A stretch of DNA of 64,000 nt from the NCBI RefSeq assembly GCF_004362245.1, contig NZ_SNWM01000002.1, forward strand, positions 186,001-250,000, written 5' to 3'. Positions 45,859-56,570 of this stretch are shown here, piece by piece. Position numbers and translations under genes: made by a program. Source of the stretch: Pedobacter duraquae (GTDB taxonomy: Bacteria; Bacteroidota; Bacteroidia; Sphingobacteriales; Sphingobacteriaceae). The notes under the pieces are model-generated. The model saw only the letters and a program-made list of their open reading frames with translations. It did not search any database and was not told the origin of the DNA. Every line of letters begins with the position of its first letter. Position 1 is the stretch's first letter.

Positions 45859-48432
45859 ATGCCGAAACCTTACATATTTATTTGTTTCCTACTTTTTCCA
45901 GTGTTTTTATTTGCACAGATGAAAGTAAAGAAAGACACAACAGCCAGGACAGACACGTTAAACACAGAACTCTTGCAGGAAGTTGTCATATCAGCTTCCC
46001 GACAGGCGGAAAGCATCCTTAAAGCACCTGTGAGCATAGAGACCGTCAGGAATGCCTATATTAAAAATTCTGCATCGCCCAGCTTCTTTGATGGGCTGGA
46101 AAATGTGAAAGGCGTGCAGATGCTCACACCCAGCATGGGTTTTAAGATTATCAATACCAGGGGTTTTGCCAATACCACGAATGTCAGGTTTACGCAACTG
46201 GTAGATGGCACTGATAATCAGGCTCCTCACATCGGCGCGCCTATCGGAAACGCCATGGGGCCTAGCGACCTGGATATTGACCGCGTCGAAATCATTCCCG
46301 GTACTGCATCTGCACTGTATGGTTTGAACGCTATCAACGGATTGGCCAACTTCATCACGAAAAATCCATTTACTACAGAAGGCATCACGCTGCAGCAAAA
46401 AACGGGTGTGACACATATCAACGATGTGAACTCTCCAGCGAAGCTTTTCACCGAAAGCAGCCTGAGGGTTGCGAAGAAGTTATCCGACCGTTTCGCCTTT
46501 AAAATAAATGGCACATTCACTAAAGGGTATGACTGGATTGCTGATGACCGGACAGACTTGAATGCCAGAGCAAATGCAGGCTTAGGTATAACCGGCGGGA
46601 TAAATAATCCTGCATATGATCCTGTAAATGGGTACGGAAATGAATCTTCCAACCGGCGTACCATTACTTTACAGGGAAGACAATACGTAGTAGCACGAAC
46701 AGGTTATTCAGAGCGGGAGTTGACCGATTACAACATACAGAATATTAAGGCCGACATTGGGTTATACTATAAATTATCCCCAAAAACGATATTAAGTTAT
46801 ACCTACCGCATCGCAGATATCAACAACGTTTACCAACGTGCTAATCGTTTTGCGTTGAAAGACTACGTACTGCAGCAACATGCTTTCGAAATCAAATCTG
46901 ACATCTTTCAGGCCAGGGCTTTCATCACCAGTGAAAACACAGGTAAATCCTATAATTTGAGGTCGGCCGCAGAAAATCAGGATCGTCGTTTTAAGTCCGA
47001 CAATCAATGGTTTACGGATTACACTAACGCGTACAATACCGCGATTGCCATGCCAGGGTCGACCACCGTTCAGGCCTTAAGACAAGCCAGGTCAGCCGCA
47101 GATCAGGGAAGACTTCAGCCCGGTACAGCTGCTTTTAACCAGGCACTGACCGAGCTTGCCGATATCAACAATTGGGATATTGGATCAGCGCTGCGCGTAA
47201 AGGACGATTTGGTTCATGCCGAAGCACAGCTGGATGTTTCGAGGGTCATTGGCAGCGAATTTTCAAAAAACACAGAACTGGATATTTTAACAGGTATTGA
47301 CTATCAAACTTATATCATCCAGCCAGATGGCAACTATTTCATCAACCCCGCAGCTGGTAAAACATTTGACACCTTTACCTATGGCAAATCTGGTCTTTTT
47401 CTGCAGGTTGGCAAAAGCCTGTTCAGTTCCCTATTGAGGATTTCCGCTACGCTTAGGGTAGACAAAAATGATTATTTCCAGGCAAAATACAACCCACGTC
47501 TGGCAGCTGTGCTCACACCCGGTGATAATCAGAGCATCCGCGTCTCCTATCAGAGCGGCTCCCGTTTCCCAAGCATTTTCGAAGCCTTTTCTAATGTGAA
47601 CAGCGGTGGCGTAAAGCGTGTAGGTGGACTAAAAATTATGTCGGATGGAGTTTTTGAAAATGCCTATCTGCGGAGTTCCGTGGATCAGTTTCAGGCAGCG
47701 GTGACCAGTGATTTCAACAGCGGTATGTCTACTGCAGCAGCAATTGAACGGCGAAAAGGCCTTCTGGTTAAAAACTATTACACCTATTTGAAGCCGGAGC
47801 ACATCAATTCACTCGAATTGGGTTACAAGGGTCTGTTTTTTAACAGAACCCTAAAGATTGATGCAGACGTTTACTATAACAAGTACAACAACTTTATTGC
47901 CCAGGTGGAGATGAACGTACCAAACACAGCCAATCCGGACTCAATCCCTTATGCCCTGAACGACCGGAGCAAGCAAAACCGGTATCGCATGTATACCAAC
48001 TCTCGTAGCGTAGTGTATAATGTAGGTGGCAGCCTAGGAATGAGCTATTTGTTTTTGCGAAAATACACCTTGGGTGGTAATTTATCCTATGCTAAACTAA
48101 GCAAAAGAGAGAACAATGATGGATTTGAAGATGGATTTAACACGCCGGAATGGACAACGAACCTATCCTTCGGTGGCGATGATGTAATTAAAAGCCTGGG
48201 ATTTCTGGTGACTTACAAACATCAGAGCAGCTATTACTGGCAGTCTTTCCTGGTGAACGGGCAGGTAAAAGCAGTTGGCAACTTTGATGCCCAGGCCAAT
48301 TATGATATCATGCAAAACAAGCTCAACGTCAAAATTGGTGCTACCAACCTGCTGAACAGCTACTACAATTCCTATTTAGGTGCACCTGCAGTTGGCGGTA
48401 TGTATTACACAACACTGACTTACCATTTATAA
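45859..48432 (+). CDS. TonB-dependent receptor
   Basis: 857 residues with signal peptide (FLLFPVFLFAQ). Plug domain from about residue 40 (EVVISASRQAESILKAPVSIETV, PSDLDIDRVEIIPGTASALYG) and 22-strand barrel ending in LTYHL with a C-terminal hydrophobic residue. No carboxypeptidase-like N-terminal domain and no SusD partner, so more like siderophore/small-molecule receptors than glycan receptors. Divergent from the flavodoxin gene and 2 bases from the convergent sugar dehydrogenase gene. Confidence 0.92.
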   Translation: MPKPYIFICFLLFPVFLFAQMKVKKDTTARTDTLNTELLQEVVISASRQAESILKAPVSIETVRNAYIKNSASPSFFDGLENVKGVQMLTPSMGFKIINTRGFANTTNVRFTQLVDGTDNQAPHIGAPIGNAMGPSDLDIDRVEIIPGTASALYGLNAINGLANFITKNPFTTEGITLQQKTGVTHINDVNSPAKLFTESSLRVAKKLSDRFAFKINGTFTKGYDWIADDRTDLNARANAGLGITGGINNPAYDPVNGYGNESSNRRTITLQGRQYVVARTGYSERELTDYNIQNIKADIGLYYKLSPKTILSYTYRIADINNVYQRANRFALKDYVLQQHAFEIKSDIFQARAFITSENTGKSYNLRSAAENQDRRFKSDNQWFTDYTNAYNTAIAMPGSTTVQALRQARSAADQGRLQPGTAAFNQALTELADINNWDIGSALRVKDDLVHAEAQLDVSRVIGSEFSKNTELDILTGIDYQTYIIQPDGNYFINPAAGKTFDTFTYGKSGLFLQVGKSLFSSLLRISATLRVDKNDYFQAKYNPRLAAVLTPGDNQSIRVSYQSGSRFPSIFEAFSNVNSGGVKRVGGLKIMSDGVFENAYLRSSVDQFQAAVTSDFNSGMSTAAAIERRKGLLVKNYYTYLKPEHINSLELGYKGLFFNRTLKIDADVYYNKYNNFIAQVEMNVPNTANPDSIPYALNDRSKQNRYRMYTNSRSVVYNVGGSLGMSYLFLRKYTLGGNLSYAKLSKRENNDGFEDGFNTPEWTTNLSFGGDDVIKSLGFLVTYKHQSSYYWQSFLVNGQVKAVGNFDAQANYDIMQNKLNVKIGATNLLNSYYNSYLGAPAVGGMYYTTLTYHL

Positions 48433-48434
48433 AA

Positions 48435-49673
48435 CTATTGTCTGTCTATTCGGTACAGTCTGCCTCCGTCAGTTATCGCATATAAGGCGTTGTCAATTCC
48501 CTGAATGATGTCCCTGAAGCGTTGTCCCTCGCTAACCAGCAGCCGTTCCTCTCCTATCACGCGGTTGTTAGCAATCGTTAATCTAACGATGTGTGTGCCA
48601 CTCAAGGCAGCAACAAACAAGTTATTTTCCCATTCAGGGATCCGGCTTCCCCTGTAAAATGTCATGCCACTGGGCGACACTACAGGATCCCAATAATAGA
48701 CCGGTTGCTCCATCCCGCTTTGTTGCTGAATGGCGCCGCCGAGTGGTTGCCCACTATAATCAATTCCATAAGTGATAACGGGCCAGCCGTAATTTGCACC
48801 CGGCCTGATCAGGTTGATTTCATCACCACCTCTGGGGCCCAGCTCACCTTCCCACAGATCACCTGTAATGGGGTGTATCGCTAAGCCGTGCTGATTTCTA
48901 TGTCCGATGGAATACAGTTCCGGCCTTGCCCCTGCCTGTGAAAACGACGGATTACCGGGTGCCGCCTGTCCATCAGTGGTAATTCTTAAGATTTTACCAA
49001 TAGCAGAATTCACTGCCTGAGCCTGTACGCGAATTCCGGGATCAGAGCGGTCGCCACTGCTTACCAGTAAATTACCCGTTCTGTCAAAAATGACCCTGCT
49101 GCCATATTGGTTTACTCCTGAGTATGCTGGTGTGGCGCGATAGATTACCGTAACATTTTCCAAACCGGTTTCACTTGCGGAGAGTCTCCCTTTGGCGACT
49201 GCCAGCAGGTTTCCATCAGTACCTCTTTCCGAAAAAGACCAGTAGACCATGCGGTTTGTTGCAAAAGCCGGATCTACAGTTAAGCCGAGCAAGCCACCCT
49301 GTCCGCTGTTGTTTACAGCGGGAACACCTGTCAATGCTGCACTTACCTGCCCAGACGAAGTAACGATCCGCATCGTGCCTGCCTTTTCTGTAACCAGGAA
49401 ACGTCCGTCGGTCAACGCAGCGATCCCCCATGGAAGAGTTAGTGCTGATGTCAATACCGAAGAACCATAGGGCGTAGTAGTCCTAATGGCATTGATACGT
49501 GTTTGGCCAACAAATGCCGGACTGTAGCTGGAATTAGGCGGATTGGTCTCCACAGATGCCGGATTAGTGGGTGTAGGTGGATCAATGATTACGTCTGTTT
49601 CTTTGGATTTCTTTTTACAGGAAGTTGCCAATACCAGGCAAGAGAACATGCAGATTAAGAGTTGCTTTTTCAT
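48435..49673 (-). CDS. Lipoprotein PQQ-dependent sugar dehydrogenase-like protein (soluble GDH family)
   Basis: 412 residues. Lipoprotein signal MKKQLLICMFSCLVLATSC. Six-bladed propeller of the soluble glucose dehydrogenase/Hhip type: DGRFLVTEKAGTMRIV, GQGGLLGLTVDP, GHRNQHGLAIHPITGDLWEGELGPRGGDEIN, PSGMTFYRGSRIPEW. The His in RNQHGL fits the catalytic base of that family. No PQQ biosynthesis genes are visible in the window. Oxidises aldoses or related alcohols in the periplasm. Confidence 0.88.
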   Translation of the reverse strand: MKKQLLICMFSCLVLATSCKKKSKETDVIIDPPTPTNPASVETNPPNSSYSPAFVGQTRINAIRTTTPYGSSVLTSALTLPWGIAALTDGRFLVTEKAGTMRIVTSSGQVSAALTGVPAVNNSGQGGLLGLTVDPAFATNRMVYWSFSERGTDGNLLAVAKGRLSASETGLENVTVIYRATPAYSGVNQYGSRVIFDRTGNLLVSSGDRSDPGIRVQAQAVNSAIGKILRITTDGQAAPGNPSFSQAGARPELYSIGHRNQHGLAIHPITGDLWEGELGPRGGDEINLIRPGANYGWPVITYGIDYSGQPLGGAIQQQSGMEQPVYYWDPVVSPSGMTFYRGSRIPEWENNLFVAALSGTHIVRLTIANNRVIGEERLLVSEGQRFRDIIQGIDNALYAITDGGRLYRIDRQ

Positions 49674-49748
49674 AGGAGATATTTAAAGCTTTACGGTTGT
49701 TAGTGAAGTTAGTACATATTTGATAACATGTTAAACAACCTGATTGAA

Positions 49749-49787
49749 ATCAGTGAAAATGGTAGCTTAATCTGTAATCCATATCAC
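49749..49787 (+). promoter_or_regulatory. AraC-type bipartite operator, copy H (exported esterase gene)
   Basis: CAGT (49751) - N6 - GGTA (49761) - N7 - CTGTAATCCATAT (49772). GAACTTTA at 49809-49816 starts 37 bases after the second half; the gene starts at 49844. Confidence 0.8.
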
Positions 49788-49843
49788 AGCCTTCTCGGCG
49801 AAAGAGCGGAACTTTACCGACAGACCATCTTAACAACTTAAAT

Positions 49844-51487
49844 ATGAACAGACTACTATTTAGCTACCTGTCACTGAGCATGTTGTTGTTTCAAACACAG
49901 CTGACAGCAGGAAAATCAATAGGCAAATCCATTTTCCTGGATACTTTATCACGACCGCAGGTCCGGATTGAAGCAGGAAAGCTGCGGGGTATAACAGAAA
50001 ACGGGGTTTCCATTTTCAAGGGGATTCCCTATGCGGCTCCACCGGTTGGTGCCAATCGTTGGAGAGCGCCACAGCCCCAGCGAGTATGGACAGGAGAACG
50101 TGATGCAAGTAATTTTGGGCCAGATTGCGCACAGATGGGCTGGCCACGCAATGGCAAGGACATATCGAAAACATCGTCTGAAGACTGCCTTTATCTGAAT
50201 GTATGGACACCTGCAAATTCAAAACCAGCAGCAAAATTACCTGTAATGGTATGGATACATGGGGGCGGTTTTGTAGGTGGAAGTGGTGCGCAAACCGACT
50301 TTTCGGGAACGCATTTTGCCAGACAGGGGGTGATTTTAGTTACAATTAATTACCGTCTTGGACGACTTGGTTTTTTTGCATTCCCTGCATTAAGCAAAGA
50401 AAAGCCTGATGAACCTACAGGAAACTATGCCTATATGGATCAGATCGCCGCACTGAAGTGGATCAGGCAGAACATAGCTTTATTTGGAGGTGACCCGAAA
50501 AATGTGACCATATTTGGCGAGTCTGCAGGTGGGGTTTCTGTCCAGTCATTATTGACTATCCCGCAGGCCAGGGGATTATTTCATAAAGCCATCATCGAAT
50601 CTGGTGGTGGCAGAGACGGGGTACTGACCGGGCGTCCGCTCAATAAAAACGGTGCGGATTTCTATTATCCTGTCTCAGCAGAAGCTATCGGCGTCAACTT
50701 TGCAAAAAAACACGGAATAGAAGCCACAGATGCGGCGGCCCTGGAAAAATTGAGAGGCCTGCCTGTGACGGAGATTGTTGATGGCGGACAGGAATCGGAT
50801 AATCAGACCGGAGCACTCATTTATTCAGGGCCAATTCTGGATGGGAAACTGGTGGTTGAAACTGCGCAAAGCGCCTATCAGGCTGGCAAAGCGCCAAAAA
50901 TACCGTTGATAATTGGCTCTAATAGTGCAGAAGTACCTGGAGGTTTTGTCAATGCTAATTCCAAAGAAACATTATTGTCATTGTTCGGCAGTGTAAAAGC
51001 CGAAGCCGCCAGAGTCTACAATCCGGATGGAAATACGGAGTTCCAAAAAATGCTTACGCTGGTGAATACAGATAAAGTTTGGGCAGAACCTGCCCGTTTC
51101 ACAGCCCGGGCCTTTACAGCTAAGGGTGCTGCCGCTTATATTTACTTATTTTCCTATGTCTCACCTGCCATGTTGCAACGCATGCGTTATGGTGCTGCAC
51201 ATGCATCTGAAATAAGCTATGTTTTTAATAACCTGAGCAGCAGAAATGAGTCTGCGATAGCTCCAAAAGATCAGGAGGTTGCTAAGATGATGAATACCTA
51301 CTGGGCAAATTTTGCCAGGACGGGCAATCCTAATGGAAGCAATCTACCAGAATGGCCAGCTTATAACCTAAAAACGAATTTGCTACTCGAATTCCGCTCC
51401 GACGGCTCGGCGATCGGCGGACCCGATCCAAAAAAAGAAAGACTGGACATTATCGAGAAAGCGGTAACATCGGGAAACCTCCACTAA
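49844..51487 (+). CDS. Exported type-B carboxylesterase
   Basis: 547 residues with signal peptide (LSLSMLLFQTQLTAG). Oxyanion hole WIHGGGFVGGSG, nucleophile FGESAGGVS, signature EDCLYLNVWTP, and C-terminal His in GAAHASEISYVF. Second enzyme of this family in the window, with a different elbow (GESAGG versus GQSAGS at 14273). Expression predicted from operator H. Confidence 0.92.
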   Translation: MNRLLFSYLSLSMLLFQTQLTAGKSIGKSIFLDTLSRPQVRIEAGKLRGITENGVSIFKGIPYAAPPVGANRWRAPQPQRVWTGERDASNFGPDCAQMGWPRNGKDISKTSSEDCLYLNVWTPANSKPAAKLPVMVWIHGGGFVGGSGAQTDFSGTHFARQGVILVTINYRLGRLGFFAFPALSKEKPDEPTGNYAYMDQIAALKWIRQNIALFGGDPKNVTIFGESAGGVSVQSLLTIPQARGLFHKAIIESGGGRDGVLTGRPLNKNGADFYYPVSAEAIGVNFAKKHGIEATDAAALEKLRGLPVTEIVDGGQESDNQTGALIYSGPILDGKLVVETAQSAYQAGKAPKIPLIIGSNSAEVPGGFVNANSKETLLSLFGSVKAEAARVYNPDGNTEFQKMLTLVNTDKVWAEPARFTARAFTAKGAAAYIYLFSYVSPAMLQRMRYGAAHASEISYVFNNLSSRNESAIAPKDQEVAKMMNTYWANFARTGNPNGSNLPEWPAYNLKTNLLLEFRSDGSAIGGPDPKKERLDIIEKAVTSGNLH

Positions 51488-51716
51488 ACATTTCCCGCAG
51501 CACATCTTTAACGAATATAAACTGAACATGTTAATACGCAAATTGTTGATCTCATAAACACTGACAAATGGAAAACTCAATAAGACATGGTTAATAACCG
51601 GATGTTCCAGTGAGCCGTTTCAGTGATCCGTAAGGAGCTTGACGCGCAGCAAAAGAGTTGGAAGATTGGAAAGAGATAAGCGTTAAAACAGATTTCTAAC
51701 CAGCTCTGAGACTATT
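51488..51716. other. Gene-free stretch with decayed sequence
   Basis: No intact gene. A short open stretch (VIRKELDAQQKSWKIGKR, about 51620-51678) and a partial operator-like string (CAGTGATCCGTAA, about 51619) may be debris of a lost gene; I could not assign it. Confidence 0.3.
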
Positions 51717-51764
51717 AAATACGAAAGCCTGCGAACCAAAAATGGTCAGCAGGCTTTCGTATTT
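51717..51764. terminator. Bidirectional intrinsic terminator
   Basis: Perfect 16-base arms AAATACGAAAGCCTGC / GCAGGCTTTCGTATTT with a 16-base loop, between convergent esterase and reductase genes. Confidence 0.85.
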
Positions 51765-51779
51765 AACAAACTGCGTTCT

Positions 51780-52925
<1,146 letters not shown>

Positions 52926-52933
52926 GTTATGGA

Positions 52934-53413
52934 TTATTTATTGCTTTTCATTTTTACCGGACGAAGGATCTGTGAGAAGGTGAGTGAACCCATCTTCCAC
53001 TTGCCATCTTACTTAACATACACCTCTGTCACCATAAACGCATGGATCACTTCGTTGCCGCCAACTACAGCGAGCAGATCGATGTCATTCAATAGAATTG
53101 CTGTATTGCCGAGAATATTTACGGACGAGGAGTAGACTTCAGCCTGTTTATACCAGATGTTTCCGCTTTTGATGACGTTGAGTTCCTGGGTCTTTCCCCA
53201 GCTTCCACCCATATGCACAAACACACATTTCTCATCGAATAACGTATTAAGCTTCTCTACATCCTTATCGGCCATCCAGACCCATTTACTTTTAGATAGT
53301 TCAAGCACTTCTTTATCCGCCTGAGTTGGAACAGATGCAGCTGCAGGGGCTTGCGCAAAAGACAAATGCGCTCCGGAAATTAACAGGAATAATGTAATGA
53401 TTGATTTTTTCAT
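52934..53413 (-). pseudogene. Exported NTF2-like (DUF4440/SnoaL-type) protein, interrupted by an in-frame stop
   Basis: From ATG 53413 the frame encodes a signal peptide (IITLFLLISGAHLSFAQ) and an NTF2-like fold (KWVWMADKDVEKLNTLFDE, FVHMGGSWGK) and stops at TAA 53011-53009 after VTEVYVK (134 residues). Directly behind that stop the same frame continues DGKWKMGSLTFSQILRPV to a TAA at 52936-52934, which is the normal C-terminal strand of the family. A single CAA/GAA/AAA to TAA change explains it. The shortened protein lacks its last beta strand and may be non-functional. Confidence 0.75.
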
Positions 53414-53555
53414 GATTGGTATCTTAATGTGTATGATAAAATAGAAATGATGGTTGCGCATGCAGCGCACCCATCATTTTCATTCTAACCTAATACTGGT
53501 GCACCTCTTAAAGCACAAGTAAATCACTAAGATCCAGATTATTTCAGACCAAATA

Positions 53556-53594
53556 CTAATACAGATTACTGATTATGCTACCATTTTCAATGAT
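53556..53594 (-). promoter_or_regulatory. AraC-type bipartite operator, copy G (NTF2-like/Tat-AKR operon)
   Basis: Minus strand: CATT (53592) - N6 - GGTA (53582) - x7 spacing to CAGTAATCTGTAT (53571). GATCTTAG at 53534-53527 starts 37 bases after the second half. Confidence 0.75.
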
Positions 53595-53657
53595 CCGGAT
53601 TCAGGCCTTAATCTATGTGATCAATCATCCGATTAACGCTCAGCATGATTACAGTTG

Positions 53658-54719
53658 TTAATTCGCTTTAAGTGAAGCCATATCAATCACGAAACGATAA
53701 CGCACATCGCTTTTGAGCATGCGCTCATAGGCTTCGTTGATATCCTGCATTTTGATGATCTCAATTTCTGAAACGATATGGTGTTGACCGCAGAAATCCA
53801 GCATTTCCTGTGTTTCTGCAATACCACCGATTACAGAGCCCGCAACAGCTTTCCTGCCCATAACCATTGGAGCCGAGTTCAACATCGGTTCGAGTGGACC
53901 TAAATATCCAACTAATACAAGCGTGCCGCTAATGTTCAGGGTAGTGACATACGGATTGATATCGTGCATATAAGGGACCGTATCAATGATCAGATCAAAT
54001 GTTCCCTGCACAGCATTCATCTGCGCGTCATCTGTTGAAATAACTACTTGATCTGCTCCCAGATCAATTGCATCCTGCACTTTGTTTGCAGACCTTGAGA
54101 ACAAGGTAACATGAGCTCCCAGAGCCTTAGCCAATTTAACAGCCATGTGTCCAAGGCCACCCAGACCTACCACTGCTACAGTGCTCCCTGCGTTAATATT
54201 CCAATGTTTTAGAGGCGACCATGTGGTGACGCCTGCACAAAGCAATGGCGCTGCAGCTGCAGGATCCAGATTTTCAGGTACACTTAACACATAATGTTGG
54301 TGTACGACAACTTTCTCAGCATACCCACCAAAGGTGTGTCCACCCAGATGTTTGTCGGCTGCGTTATAAGTGCCTGTAAATCCAGGGATGCAGTAATTCT
54401 CTAAGTCTTGCTGACAGCTTGAACATGTCCTGCAGGAATCTACGATACAGCCAACCCCGGCGAGGTCACCAACTTTAAATTTGCTCACAGCAGATCCTAC
54501 GCGAGTTATTCTTCCAACGATTTCATGACCCGGAACAGCCTCATATCGAGTTCCACCCCAGTCGTTTCTTGCAGTGTGAAGATCAGAATGACACACGCCA
54601 CAGAATAAGATGTCTATTTCGACGTCATCTGCTATAGGCTCTCTCCTGCTAATTATTAGTTCTTTTAAGGGCGCTTCGGCAGAAATAGTTCCGAAAGCCT
54701 TTACCTGTGTTGTTTCCAT
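53658..54719 (-). CDS. Zinc-dependent NAD(P) alcohol dehydrogenase (YahK/AdhC-like), cytosolic
   Basis: 353 residues without signal peptide. Catalytic zinc: Cys in CGVCHSDLH, His in PGHEIVG; structural zinc CRTCSSCQQDLENYC; Rossmann motif GLGGLGHMA with a following SRSANK that suggests NADPH preference. Family reduces aldehydes to alcohols. It lies 96 bases behind the cupin gene and is probably the last gene of the operon under operator I. Paralogue of the exported enzyme at 32920. Confidence 0.92.
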   Translation of the reverse strand: METTQVKAFGTISAEAPLKELIISRREPIADDVEIDILFCGVCHSDLHTARNDWGGTRYEAVPGHEIVGRITRVGSAVSKFKVGDLAGVGCIVDSCRTCSSCQQDLENYCIPGFTGTYNAADKHLGGHTFGGYAEKVVVHQHYVLSVPENLDPAAAAPLLCAGVTTWSPLKHWNINAGSTVAVVGLGGLGHMAVKLAKALGAHVTLFSRSANKVQDAIDLGADQVVISTDDAQMNAVQGTFDLIIDTVPYMHDINPYVTTLNISGTLVLVGYLGPLEPMLNSAPMVMGRKAVAGSVIGGIAETQEMLDFCGQHHIVSEIEIIKMQDINEAYERMLKSDVRYRFVIDMASLKAN

Positions 54720-54815
54720 TTGTATATAATTAATATTGCTTTGCAGACCTGCTGCTATTATTTAATTGAATATGCGGTGTCGTGTGGACATGGCGCTTTA
54801 TATTTTAATATGCTA

Positions 54816-55211
54816 TTAGAGGCTAGCATATTGTTCATCAGATACTGGCTCTAGCCACTCATTACTGGCACCTTCTGCTGGGACAGCAATGGCAACGTGT
54901 GAAAACCAGCTATCTTTTGACGCACCATGCCAGTGCTTTACGCCGGCAGGTATATTAACCACATCACCAGGATGTAATGCCTTGGCGGGTTTTCCCTCTT
55001 CCTGAAACCAGCCCCTGCCAGCGGTACAAAGGAGTATCTGCCCCCCTTTGTGATGGATGTGCCAGTTATTTCTGCATCCCGGTTCAAAGGTGACATTGTT
55101 GGTGGAAACGCCGTCTTTAGTTAATGGAGCCAGATAGCTTTGCCCGATGAAATATTGTGCAAAGGCTTCATTTTTCTCTCCCAAAGGGAATATTTGATCG
55201 AATTCAGTCAT
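54816..55211 (-). CDS. Cupin-domain protein, cytosolic
   Basis: 131 residues, no signal. Cupin motif 1 NWHIHHKGGQILLCTAGRGWF and motif 2 GDVVNIPAGVKHWHGASKDSW, giving the usual His/His/Glu-or-Gln/His metal site. Relative of the exported cupin at 35812. Expected to be expressed with the alcohol dehydrogenase from operator I. Confidence 0.88.
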   Translation of the reverse strand: MTEFDQIFPLGEKNEAFAQYFIGQSYLAPLTKDGVSTNNVTFEPGCRNNWHIHHKGGQILLCTAGRGWFQEEGKPAKALHPGDVVNIPAGVKHWHGASKDSWFSHVAIAVPAEGASNEWLEPVSDEQYASL

Positions 55212-55269
55212 ATCGTATTTGTTTTAAAAGTTTGTTTGAATTTTACTATAAAAATACCCTCATTTGTAT

Positions 55270-55362
55270 CTACTGCATTACCGGTGCCAAGCTTAAGTTC
55301 ATACAACCCATGCCCAATGCGGATACTTCTAAACCACTGTCTCCTAATTTTCTATATTTCAT
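55270..55362 (-). pseudogene. N-terminal remnant of an aldo/keto reductase
   Basis: From ATG 55362 the frame reads [19 protein letters not shown] and CMNLSLAPVMQ, then stops after 30 residues. The first 26 are the exact start of AKR13-type enzymes (compare [20 protein letters not shown] at 43972). The remaining 300 residues are absent, so an internal deletion joined the start to the upstream region of the cupin gene. Promoter box and operator I upstream are intact. Confidence 0.75.
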
Positions 55363-55426
55363 TATTTCTATTTGTGTCTCGTATTTGATGCTGAATACAA
55401 ATGTCAGGTCTATTTTTAGTCCCTTT

Positions 55427-55465
55427 GTTATACAGATTACTGGATCACTTACCATTATTACTGAT
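55427..55465 (-). promoter_or_regulatory. AraC-type bipartite operator, copy I (AKR remnant-cupin-ADH operon)
   Basis: Minus strand: CAGT (55463) - N6 - GGTA (55453) - N7 - CAGTAATCTGTAT (55442). GACATTTG at 55405-55398 starts 37 bases after the second half. Confidence 0.8.
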
Positions 55466-55502
55466 TGAGTTAACAGGTCAATGGAAGCTGTAATGAATGA
55501 AC

Positions 55503-55510
55503 TATCTTTG
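55503..55510 (+). promoter_or_regulatory. -7 promoter box TATCTTTG of araC paralogue 3
   Basis: Exact TAnnTTTG match 20 bases before the ATG at 55531. Confidence 0.5.
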
Positions 55511-55530
55511 AATGACGAAAGCAAAAGCAT

Positions 55531-56427
55531 ATGGAAAATGTAACGCAGATCGATACTATCGGCCAATACAATGCAATTAACAACAATGAAACCCTACACC
55601 CACTAGTTAATATTGTAGACCTGTCAAAGGCCGACAAAAGGCTAAACCGAAGGAGTAATTTTGGTTTCTATGCTATATTTTTAAAGGAAATCAAGTGCGG
55701 TGATTTGCATTACGGGTGTAACTATTACGATTACGAAGAAGGGTCTTTAGTGTTTGTAGGCCCGGGACAGGTGATCGGTATAGAAAATAATGGCGAGCGC
55801 TATCAGCCGAAAGGTCAGAACCTGGTTTTTCACGCTGATCTGTTGAAAGGTACTTCACTAGGACGCCATATATCTGATTATAATTTCTTCTCCTACGAGG
55901 TGCACGAGGCTCTACACTTATCTGAAAGCGAGCGGAAGATTATCTATGACTGTTTTGAAAAGATCAGAAATGAACTTCAGCGGGGAATCGATAAGCATAG
56001 CAGAACTTTGATTGTAAGCAACATCGAGCTTTTACTAAACTATTGCGTGCGTTTCTACGACAGGCAGTTCATCACGCGGGAAAATGCCAATAAGGGCATA
56101 CTTCAAAAATTTGAAGAGTTGCTGAACGGCTATTTCAGTTCAGATAAGCCAAGAGAAATCGGCCTCCCTTCTGTAAATTACTGTGCAGAACAACTTAACT
56201 TATCTGCCAATTACTTCGGCGATCTGATCAAAAAGGAAACAGGAAAATCAGCTCAGGAATACATCCAGTTAAAAACGATGGATGTGGCCAAAGAGAAAAT
56301 ATTTGACACCTCAAAATCTGTGAGTGAGATTGCGTATGAACTGGGCTTTAAGTACCCTCAACATTTCACACGATCTTTCAAAAACCATACGGGTTACACG
56401 CCCAACGATTACAGAATGCTGAATTAG
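55531..56427 (+). CDS. AraC-family transcriptional regulator, paralogue 3
   Basis: 298 residues starting MENVTQIDTIGQYN. Sensing domain DYEEGSLVFVGPGQVIG; HTH 1 NLSANYFGDLIKKETGKSA; HTH 2 ELGFKYPQHFTRSFKNHTG; ends TPNDYRML. Divergent from the operon under operator I, a classical regulator-target arrangement. Unlike paralogues 1 and 2 it is not placed behind an operator of standard geometry, so it may be the constitutive member of the trio. Confidence 0.92.
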   Translation: MENVTQIDTIGQYNAINNNETLHPLVNIVDLSKADKRLNRRSNFGFYAIFLKEIKCGDLHYGCNYYDYEEGSLVFVGPGQVIGIENNGERYQPKGQNLVFHADLLKGTSLGRHISDYNFFSYEVHEALHLSESERKIIYDCFEKIRNELQRGIDKHSRTLIVSNIELLLNYCVRFYDRQFITRENANKGILQKFEELLNGYFSSDKPREIGLPSVNYCAEQLNLSANYFGDLIKKETGKSAQEYIQLKTMDVAKEKIFDTSKSVSEIAYELGFKYPQHFTRSFKNHTGYTPNDYRMLN

Positions 56428-56532
56428 TATCATGTTATAATTAGTAATCTAAAAGATTGAGGACAATGCACTGAGAAGAAATTGTCGGAATAATGAACTC
56501 CAGGGATTTATTTAAGCATCACCTGTTTTAAA

Positions 56533-56556
56533 CAATGCCAGCTGAGCTATACCGCC
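56533..56556 (-). other. tRNA 5'-end fragment
   Basis: Minus strand GGCGGTATAGCTCAGCTGGC is the usual 5' half-acceptor and D arm of a bacterial tRNA, including the TAGCTCAGCTGG box. No anticodon arm, T arm or matching 3' acceptor follows, so it is a fragment, not a gene. Confidence 0.4.
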
Positions 56557-56570
56557 ACTTGCGCCTATAG

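Noticed and set aside
55363..55566. Extension of the AKR remnant on the minus strand
   Set aside because: It runs through operator I and into the divergent araC gene; the real start is the conserved MKYRKLG.
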